A stretch of DNA of 40,056 nucleotides, taken from contig NZ_JAHFUY010000040.1 in assembly GCF_023264895.1 (NCBI RefSeq), forward strand, positions 1-40,056, in the 5' to 3' direction. The notes beneath the pieces were generated by a model. It saw only the letters and a program-made list of their open reading frames with translations, had not been told where the DNA came from and did not search any database. Of the stretch, positions 32,670 to 38,819 are shown one piece after another (the first letter of the stretch is position 1; each line of letters starts with the position of its first letter). The DNA is from Herbiconiux sp. GTDB taxonomy: Bacteria > Actinomycetota > Actinomycetes > Actinomycetales > Microbacteriaceae. The position numbers were made by a program, and so were the translations under genes.

Positions 32670-32719
32670 GTCCGGAGTCTACGTCCCTGTTTCGGGCGTG
32701 TAACCACTTCCCAGGGGGC

Positions 32720-32750
32720 TTGCTTTGTGCCCCCAGGACGGGGGTAACCT
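32720..32750 (+). promoter_or_regulatory. Promoter of the M28 aminopeptidase gene
   Basis: TTGCTT (32720-32725) and TAACCT (32745-32750) are separated by 19 bp. A leader of about 27-30 nt with AAGGGGAG leads to the GTG start at 32785. Confidence 0.45.
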
Positions 32751-32784
32751 TCGACAAACGTTCACGCGACAAGGGGAGCACCAC

Positions 32785-34467
32785 GTGAAGAGAAGTCAAC
32801 GCAGACTCGCAGCATTCGGGATCGGATCGGGGGTCGTTCTCGCGGCCGTCGGTGCCGGCGGGTCGGCCGCATTCGCGGTGGATCCCGCGGATCTCGAGAG
32901 CCGGGTCACGGTCGAGGGCGTGTACGCGCACCTCGAGGCCCTGCAGGCGATCGCGGATGCCAATGACGGCAACCGCGCCATCGGCACCTCGGGCTACGAG
33001 GCGAGCGGCGCCTACATCGAGGAGGTGCTGACCGCGGCGGGCTACACGCCTGAGCGCCAGGAGTTCCAGGCCACCTCGCAGTCGATCGACGAGTTCTCGA
33101 TCACGCTGCTCGGCACCACGCAGAACCTCGACACGGTCGACGGCGACCGCCTGCCGATGGAGGGCACGACGGCCACGCCCGAAGCGGGCATCGTGGGCGC
33201 CGAGCTCGTGGCCCCGGCCACGGCGACGGGCTGCGACGAGGCCGAGTGGGGCGGCGTCGACGCCACCGGCAAGGTCGCCGTGGTCAGCCGCGGCATCTGC
33301 TCCTTCGCCGACAAGGATCTCGCGGCGGCCGCGGCCGGCGCGGTGGCCGTGCTCGTCTACAACAACGAGGAGGGCCCGCTCAACGGCACCCTCGGCGAGC
33401 AGCTGCCCGAGTACATCCCGGCTGTCGGGCTCACCCAGGCCGAGGGCCAGGCGGTCGTCGCCGCCCTCGCGGAGGGGCCGCAGACGGTCGATCTGCAGCT
33501 GCAGGAGACCACGACCTCGGTCGACACCTTCAACATCATCGCCGAGACCTCCACGGGCCGCACCGACAACACGGTGATGCTCGGAGCGCACCTCGACTCG
33601 GTGCCCGAGGGTGCGGGCATCAACGACAACGGCAGCGGATCGGCCGCCATCCTCGAGACCGCGGTGCAGCTGGCCGCCTCCGGCGAGCTGAACAACCAGG
33701 TGCGGTTCGCCTGGTGGGGTGCCGAGGAGGTGGGGCTCGTGGGCTCCACCCACTACGTGGAGGACCTCGCCGAGAACAACCCGGCCGAGCTCGACGAGAT
33801 CGCGACCTACCTCAACTTCGACATGGTCGCCTCACCGAACTACGTGATCAGCGTCTACGACGCCGACCAGTCGACGTTCGAGGCGCCGGTCGAGGTGCCC
33901 GAGGGCTCCATCGCCACGGAGAAGGCGTTCACCGACTACTTCGACGCCGACGGTCAGCCCTGGATCGACACCGCCTTCGACGCCCGGAGCGACTACGACG
34001 CGTTCATCAGCTACGGTGTGCCGGCATCCGGACTCTTCACCGGGGCCGACGACGTCAAGACGGCCGAGCAGGTGGCGCTCTTCGGCGGCACCGAGGGGAT
34101 CATCCAGGACCCGAACTACCACACGGCCGGCGACGACATCTCGAACGTCAACACCGAGGCGCTCGGGATCATGATCGGCGCGATCGCGTCGGTCACGGGA
34201 TCGCTCGCCAACGACACGTCCGCCATCAACGGCGTGCTGCCGCCCGTGGTGCCGACGCCCGACCCCACGGTCACCCCGACCCCGATCCCGTCGCCGGCGC
34301 CCACCTCGGGCCCGGCGGGTGGCCCGGGCGGTGAGCTGGCCGCGACCGGTGCGAACGCGGAGGCGCTGAACCTGCTGCCGCTCGCCACGCTCGTTCTGGC
34401 CGCCGGTGTCGCCCTCGTGGCGGTGCGGATGCGCCGTCGCACGCAGGCGGTCGCCGACCAGGAGTAG
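32785..34467 (+). CDS. Secreted M28-family aminopeptidase with PA domain and LAATG sortase-type tail
   Basis: A 560-residue exported zinc peptidase. The GTG at 32785 is chosen because AAGGGGAG lies 6 nt upstream and the protein then begins with a signal peptide (KRSQRRLAAFGIGSGVVLAA, cut near AFA-VDP). A PA domain spans about 130-230 (VVSRGICSFADKDLAAAAAG). The M28 core has all metal ligands and the catalytic acid: His269 (GAHLDS), Asp281 (GINDNGSG), Glu314-Glu315 (WGAEEVGL), Asp346 (NFDMVASP) and His446 (YHTAGDD). A Pro/Thr linker leads to LAATG (518-522), a hydrophobic helix and a basic tail. That is the signal of class E sortases, so the enzyme is likely wall-anchored. It should trim peptides at the surface for nutrition. 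Confidence 0.93.
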   Translation: MKRSQRRLAAFGIGSGVVLAAVGAGGSAAFAVDPADLESRVTVEGVYAHLEALQAIADANDGNRAIGTSGYEASGAYIEEVLTAAGYTPERQEFQATSQSIDEFSITLLGTTQNLDTVDGDRLPMEGTTATPEAGIVGAELVAPATATGCDEAEWGGVDATGKVAVVSRGICSFADKDLAAAAAGAVAVLVYNNEEGPLNGTLGEQLPEYIPAVGLTQAEGQAVVAALAEGPQTVDLQLQETTTSVDTFNIIAETSTGRTDNTVMLGAHLDSVPEGAGINDNGSGSAAILETAVQLAASGELNNQVRFAWWGAEEVGLVGSTHYVEDLAENNPAELDEIATYLNFDMVASPNYVISVYDADQSTFEAPVEVPEGSIATEKAFTDYFDADGQPWIDTAFDARSDYDAFISYGVPASGLFTGADDVKTAEQVALFGGTEGIIQDPNYHTAGDDISNVNTEALGIMIGAIASVTGSLANDTSAINGVLPPVVPTPDPTVTPTPIPSPAPTSGPAGGPGGELAATGANAEALNLLPLATLVLAAGVALVAVRMRRRTQAVADQE

Positions 34468-34505
34468 GTGCAAAGTACTCAGACGAGGCGGTGGCCGCGC
34501 GAACC

Positions 34506-34511
34506 TAACGT
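34506..34511 (+). promoter_or_regulatory. -10 box of the beta-amylase gene
   Basis: TAACGT ends exactly 6 nt before the ATG at 34518, predicting a leaderless transcript started inside the 50-nt gap after the M28 gene. Confidence 0.45.
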
Positions 34512-34517
34512 GTGGGG

Positions 34518-36116
34518 ATGAGAATTCGCATCCCCACACGATCAGGGCTCGCATCAGCGGCCGCCGCCTTCGTCGTGTCCGGTGTGGTGGCCGGCGGGCT
34601 GTTCGTGCCCGGCGCCTCGGCCGCCCCGTCCGCCTCGTCCGTCCTTGATCCGGGAGGCGCCGATCCGGGCCCTGCTCTGCTGTCGACCGGCACGGCCGAG
34701 ACCGTCAACGTGATGGCACCGCTCTGGGTCGACGACTGGGCCACGGGCGGGCCGGAGTGGCGGGCGTTCACGTCGTCGCTCGCCGTGGCATCCGCCCAGG
34801 GGGTCGACGCGGTGGCCATCGACGTCTGGTGGGGAGCGGTGGAGCCCACCCGCGGGGTCTACGACTGGTCGTACTACGACAGGGCGTTCGCGGCGATCAC
34901 GGGGGCGGGGCTCGATCTCGTGCCGCTCATGTCGTTCCACGAGTGCAAGAGCAACGTGGGCGACGACTGCGACATCTCGGTGCCCTCGTTCGTCTGGGAG
35001 CCCGTGAGCATCTGCGGCATCGCGGGCTGCAGCACGCCCGTGCCGGCCGAGAACCACTTCGTGAGCGAGTACGGCAACGTCAATCGCGAGGCGCCGGCGC
35101 CGTGGGGTGCGGGCGCCTCACGCACGCTGCTCCAGCAGCAGGAGTTCATGGAGGCGTTCGAGCAGCACTACGGCTCGGGTGCCACGGACTACACCGATTC
35201 GATCCAGGAGATCACGATCGGCACGGGCCCGGCCGGCGAGCTCCGCTACCCGTCCTACGCGGTGCACGACTCGAAGGTGCCGGGCAACCCGGCGGGCTAC
35301 CCGAATCGCGGCACCTTCCAGAGCTACACGCCCGCCGCGGTGCGCGACTTCGCCGACTGGGCCGTGGCGCGCTACGGGTCGGTGGCCGGCGTCGGGGCCG
35401 CGTGGAGCATCCCCGGCCTCACCTACTCCGCGATCTCGCCGCCCACCGACCACGAGCGCTTCATCACCTCGGGCTCGTACCGCATGCTCGCCTACGGCCG
35501 CGACTTCACGCGCTGGTACAGCGAGAGCCTGCTCTCGCACGGCCGCGACGTCGTCGAGCGGGCCTCGGCGGCCTTCGACGAGGAGTTCGCGGGGGTCCCG
35601 CTCGGCATCAAGATCCCCGGAGTGCACTGGCAGACGATGGCCACCAGCCCCATGCAGCGCGTTCCCGAGATCGCCGCGGGGCTCGTGCACACCGACCAGG
35701 ACTACGCCTCCGCGTCGACCGGGCACGGCTACGACCCGCTGCTGGCGATGGTCGACGACCTGTCGACCGGGCCCGGCGCGCACGACGTGCGGCTGCACTT
35801 CACGGCGCTCGAGATGCCCGACGGCCGGGAGTGGGACGGGGCCGATCACGCGTACTCGGACGCGGCGTCGCTCGTGGCCTGGGTGGGAGACGCGGCCCGG
35901 CGGGCGGGTGTGACGCTGAAGGGCGAGAACGCCCTCGCCGACAACCTGCGGCAGGTGGGCACGCCCTCCACGGTCGGCTGGCTGCACATCCGCGACGCCT
36001 TCTCGGGCCCCGCGCCCGCCTACAGCGGCATCACCCTGCTGCGCCTGGCCGACGTCGTGGCCCTGGGTTCCACGGGCCGCCTCGAGCTCGAGCGCTTCCT
36101 CCGCGACTTCTCCTGA
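34518..36116 (+). CDS. Secreted beta-amylase, glycoside hydrolase family 14
   Basis: A 532-residue exported enzyme that releases maltose from the non-reducing ends of starch-like glucans. A signal peptide (RSGLASAAAAFVVSGVVAGG, cut near ASA-AP) is followed by the GH14 barrel: VNVMAPLWVDDWATGG, AVAIDVWWGAVEPTRGVYDW, LVPLMSFHECKSNVGDDCDI, then EITIGTGPAGELRYPSY with the general acid Glu241, GIKIPGVHWQ, and LHFTALEMPDG with the general base Glu432, ending with LKGENALADN. Both catalytic glutamates are present, so it should be active. No starch-binding domain is visible. A GTG at 34512 is an alternative start; the -10 spacing favours the ATG. GH14 is uncommon in bacteria. Confidence 0.92.
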   Translation: MRIRIPTRSGLASAAAAFVVSGVVAGGLFVPGASAAPSASSVLDPGGADPGPALLSTGTAETVNVMAPLWVDDWATGGPEWRAFTSSLAVASAQGVDAVAIDVWWGAVEPTRGVYDWSYYDRAFAAITGAGLDLVPLMSFHECKSNVGDDCDISVPSFVWEPVSICGIAGCSTPVPAENHFVSEYGNVNREAPAPWGAGASRTLLQQQEFMEAFEQHYGSGATDYTDSIQEITIGTGPAGELRYPSYAVHDSKVPGNPAGYPNRGTFQSYTPAAVRDFADWAVARYGSVAGVGAAWSIPGLTYSAISPPTDHERFITSGSYRMLAYGRDFTRWYSESLLSHGRDVVERASAAFDEEFAGVPLGIKIPGVHWQTMATSPMQRVPEIAAGLVHTDQDYASASTGHGYDPLLAMVDDLSTGPGAHDVRLHFTALEMPDGREWDGADHAYSDAASLVAWVGDAARRAGVTLKGENALADNLRQVGTPSTVGWLHIRDAFSGPAPAYSGITLLRLADVVALGSTGRLELERFLRDFS

Positions 36117-36157
36117 GCCCCCTTTGCCCCCCTGCGGCCCCCTTGCTGCCTCCCTCT

Positions 36158-36217
36158 GCCGAGACGTCACTTTCCACACCACCCCGCGCGCAGAAGCGTG
36201 GAAAGTGACGTCTCGGC
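36158..36217. repeat. Perfect 20-bp inverted repeat between convergent genes
   Basis: GCCGAGACGTCACTTTCCAC (36158-36177) pairs perfectly with 36198-36217 across a 20-nt loop. It lies between the stop of the beta-amylase gene and the 3' end of the GAP-family gene. It could be a bidirectional terminator, though the arms are long, AT-containing and lack a T-run, or a dispersed palindromic element. Confidence 0.75.
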
Positions 36218-36233
36218 GGGGGCTTGGAGGGGG

Positions 36234-36974
36234 TCAGTAGCGGGCGAGGCCGCTGCCGACGATCACGGTGCCGAGCACGAGGAGCACGATCGTGGTCACG
36301 ACGGCGCTGTTGCGGTCGATCCAGTCGTGGACCTCCTGCAGCGGGCGGCGGGTGCGCTCGGGGTCGCTCACCGCGACGATGATGGGGGCGGCCAGGGTGG
36401 AGATGCCGAGCACCACGAAGATCGCGATCGCGATCGCCGTGGGGGTGAGCGGTTCTCCGCCCGCCGCGATGGCGACGCCGGCGGCCATCGTGAGGAGCAG
36501 GTTCTTCGGCCGCAGCATGAGCACGAAGCCCACGCCGAGGCTCGGCAGCGGGCCGAGGGTGGTGACCTTGTTCATCCAGCGCTGGGTCGCTCCGGGCGGC
36601 GGGGCGTCGTCGAGGGAAGCCAGCTCGTCGAGAGGGGAGAGCGGCGACTGCGGCGACCCGGCGGCGGCCCGGCGGGCATGCCGGGCGCGCACGATCCGGA
36701 TGATCGCGAGCAGCAGCAGGGCGGCGCCCAGCACGAGTTCGATGCTGCCGAACAGCGGGCTCTCGTCGGTCGATGGGGGAGGAGGCAGCAGCGAGGCGAC
36801 GGCCGTGAACAGCACCGTGAGGCCGGCGAGGCCGACCACCGCGCCGATGAGATAGGCGAGGCCCGACCATCGCCCGCGGGGCGAGAGCAGGATGAGCACC
36901 ATCACGACGATCGGCACCGAACTGAGCGCCACGCCGAGGGCGAGGGGCAGGATGTGTCCGATGATCGGCGCCAT
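36234..36974 (-). CDS. GAP-family (Sap-like) membrane protein
   Basis: A 246-residue polytopic membrane protein with about six helices, resembling the GAP/Sap (sulfolipid-1-addressing) family of actinobacteria. It begins HILPLALGVALSSVPIVVMV, with SPRGRWSGLAYLIGAVVGLA, and has the typical middle segment FVLMLRPKNLLLTMAAGVAI followed by FVVLGISTLAAPIIVAVSDP. A cytoplasmic Ser/Pro loop lies near residues 100-130. Relatives help to move lipids or export solutes; the role here is unknown. TAGAAT (36981-36986, minus strand) ends 6 nt before the ATG, so the mRNA is probably leaderless. Confidence 0.85.
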   Translation of the reverse strand: MAPIIGHILPLALGVALSSVPIVVMVLILLSPRGRWSGLAYLIGAVVGLAGLTVLFTAVASLLPPPPSTDESPLFGSIELVLGAALLLLAIIRIVRARHARRAAAGSPQSPLSPLDELASLDDAPPPGATQRWMNKVTTLGPLPSLGVGFVLMLRPKNLLLTMAAGVAIAAGGEPLTPTAIAIAIFVVLGISTLAAPIIVAVSDPERTRRPLQEVHDWIDRNSAVVTTIVLLVLGTVIVGSGLARY

Positions 36975-37086
36975 CCCGTCATTCTAGGAGGCGCTCGGGC
37001 GTCTCTCGCCGACGCGGCCCCCGTGCCTGTCCCGGCATGGTCGCCGCCGTCGCGGCCTCCCTGCCCGGCCTGGCACGGTCGCCGTC

Positions 37087-37153
37087 GCGGACTTCGCCAA
37101 TCCATCCGCCGACCGGGGCCATATACGCCCCGGAGGCCGTCAGAAGTGGCGAA
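37087..37153 (+). repeat. 67-bp repeat element, copy 1
   Basis: Begins GCGGACTTCGCCA and ends AGAAGTGGCGAA, so its ends are partial inverted repeats (TTCGCCA/TGGCGAA). A GGGGC-N7-GCCCC hairpin lies in the middle. By hand alignment about 53 of 67 positions equal the reverse complement of copy 2, with no gaps. Confidence 0.75.
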
Positions 37154-37239
37154 CCCCGGGCGACCGGCCGACCTGCCGCCCGGTTGGCGGTCTGCGGCGC
37201 GCCCCGGCCTCGACGGCTGGCGCGGCGGTCTGCGCGGAC

Positions 37240-37306
37240 TTCGCCACTTCTCACGCCATCCGGGGCCTCGTGGGCCGCGGAGGGCGGCAGGGTTGGCGAA
37301 GTCCGC
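37240..37306 (-). repeat. 67-bp repeat element, copy 2 (inverted)
   Basis: Read on the minus strand it begins GCGGACTTCGCCA and ends AGAAGTGGCGAA exactly as copy 1, with the same length. The flanks extend to a perfect 16-bp inverted repeat, TGCGCGGACTTCGCCA (37231-37246) and TGGCGAAGTCCGCGCA (37294-37309), so this copy can form a cruciform or hairpin. Confidence 0.75.
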
Positions 37307-37360
37307 GCACGGTTGCTCTCGCGGACGGCTGCGGGGGCGGTTGCGCGTGGGCGGCTCGAA

Positions 37361-37366
37361 TAGCAT
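37361..37366 (+). promoter_or_regulatory. -10 box of the adenylate-forming enzyme gene
   Basis: TAGCAT ends exactly 6 nt before the GTG at 37373 and no Shine-Dalgarno is visible, which predicts a leaderless transcript. Confidence 0.5.
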
Positions 37367-37372
37367 GGCCGG

Positions 37373-38773
37373 GTGTCGCGCTCCTGGAATGACCGTGTGC
37401 TCGTGGCCGTGCTGCTCGCGCGGTTCGTGCGAGCGCGCTGGGGCTACCGCTTCCGCTCCCGCGAGCGCTTCGACGCGTGGCATGGCCGGCGGCTCGCCCG
37501 GTTCCTGAGGCGCCTCCGCGCCGTTCCCTACTACGCCTCCGACGTCCGGCCCGCGGGGGTGGACGGCTCCGAAGCCTCCCGGACCGCGCGGGTGGAGCTG
37601 AGCGATCTGCCGATCGTCGACAAGGGGGTGCTGCTCGAGCACTTCGACGGGCTGAACACCCGCGGGGTGCGGCTGGTCGACGCGCTCGGCGTGGCGCTCG
37701 AGGCCGAGCGCACGCGCGACTTCGCGCCGCTCGTGGCGGGCGACCTCACGGTGGGGCTCTCGAGCGGCACCTCCGGGCGGCGCGGGGCCTTCCTCGTGAG
37801 CCCGCGCGAGCGGATGCTGTGGGCCGGCACCGTGCTCGCCCGCGTGCTCGACCGGCGGAGCGTGGGGCAGCTGCTCCGGCCGTGGGCGCCTCCCGTGCGC
37901 ATCGCGTTCTTCCTGCGGGCGGGCGGCAACCTCTACGAGTCTGTGGCGAGCTCGCGCATCCGCTTCTCGTTCCATGACCTGACCGAGCCGTTCGACTCCC
38001 ACCTCGCGGCACTGGACGCCGGGGCGGCAGCCGGCGCGGGCCCGCACGTGCTCGTGGCCCCCGCCTCGGTGCTCGCCGCGCTGGCGGATCGTGCCCGCGA
38101 GGGGCGGCTGCGCATCCGGCCCCGGCTCGTGATCTCGGTGGCGGAGGTGCTCGAGCCCGAGGTGGCCGAGCGCATCCGGAGGGCGTGGGGTCGCGCTCCA
38201 CGGCAGGTGTACCAGGCGACCGAGGGCCTGCTCGCCCTCACCTGCGAGCACGGCTCGCTGCACCTCAACGAGGAGTCGGTGCGCGTGGAGCGCGAGTGGC
38301 TCGACGCCGAACGCACCCGCTTCACCCCGATCGTGACCGACTTCGACCGGCGCACCCAAATCATCGCCCGCTACCGCCTCGACGACGTGCTGCGGGTCGA
38401 CCCCGCGGCACCCCGCTGCCCGTGCGGCCGCGTCACCACCGTGCTCGCGGGCGTCGACGGGCGCGCGGATGCGGTGCTGCGGTTGCCGCACGCGAGCGGC
38501 CTGCGCGAGGTCGAGCTGTTCCCGGATGTCGTCCGCCAGGCCATGGCCGTCGCCTCCGAGGCGTATGCCGACTGGCGCATCCGGCAGCGGGGACTCGACC
38601 TGCACGTGTCGCTGGCGGAACCCGCGCCGGGAGCCGAGGTGCGGGTGCGCGAGCTGCTCGAACGGCTCCTGCGCTCGCACGGCGGCCGGGTCGACGTGGT
38701 GTTCGACGCGTGGGAGCCCGCCGATCCCACGGTGAAGGCGCGACGCATCGTGCGCGAACCGGCTTCGGCGTGA
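37373..38773 (+). CDS. Coenzyme F390 synthetase-like adenylate-forming enzyme
   Basis: A 466-residue cytoplasmic member of the adenylate-forming superfamily, nearest to the 'putative adenylate-forming enzyme' group related to F390 synthetase and phenylacetate-CoA ligase. It has the nucleotide loop LTVGLSSGTSGRRGAFLVSP, the middle motif RQVYQATEGLLALTCEHG, the core YRLDDVLRV and a cysteine pair in RCPCGRVTT, which may hold a metal. The C-terminal lid ends with PTVKARRIVREP (the conserved Lys near the end). It would activate an acid with ATP; the acid is unknown. It starts at a GTG with a -10 box 6 nt before it. The epimerase-like gene follows after 46 nt, and the pair suggests a small biosynthetic cluster. 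Confidence 0.85.
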   Translation: MSRSWNDRVLVAVLLARFVRARWGYRFRSRERFDAWHGRRLARFLRRLRAVPYYASDVRPAGVDGSEASRTARVELSDLPIVDKGVLLEHFDGLNTRGVRLVDALGVALEAERTRDFAPLVAGDLTVGLSSGTSGRRGAFLVSPRERMLWAGTVLARVLDRRSVGQLLRPWAPPVRIAFFLRAGGNLYESVASSRIRFSFHDLTEPFDSHLAALDAGAAAGAGPHVLVAPASVLAALADRAREGRLRIRPRLVISVAEVLEPEVAERIRRAWGRAPRQVYQATEGLLALTCEHGSLHLNEESVRVEREWLDAERTRFTPIVTDFDRRTQIIARYRLDDVLRVDPAAPRCPCGRVTTVLAGVDGRADAVLRLPHASGLREVELFPDVVRQAMAVASEAYADWRIRQRGLDLHVSLAEPAPGAEVRVRELLERLLRSHGGRVDVVFDAWEPADPTVKARRIVREPASA

Positions 38774-38819
38774 GCGGGCATACCGCACGGGGCATGGGCC
38801 TCGTGATGGGCTGGGCCCC

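Larger units (their letters stand above)
36975..37372. other. 398-bp intergenic region between divergent genes, carrying an inverted repeat pair
   Basis: No ORF here has coding character. It holds the -10 of the GAP gene (36981-36986), two copies of a 67-bp repeat in opposite orientation (37087-37153 and 37240-37306), and the -10 of the adenylate-forming gene (37361-37366). The stretch 36987-37086 and the 86 bp between the repeats are GC-rich with nothing else recognisable. Confidence 0.7.

Noticed and set aside
31210..33753. An 847-residue minus-strand frame across the EamA gene and the start of the M28 gene
   Set aside because: It crosses real genes on both strands and has no coherent domain; it exists because stop codons are rare in this base composition.
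36158..37309. CRISPR-like array formed by the repeats near 36.2 and 37.1-37.3 kb
   Set aside because: The repeats are inverted rather than direct, occur only in pairs, have no regular spacers and no cas genes are present.
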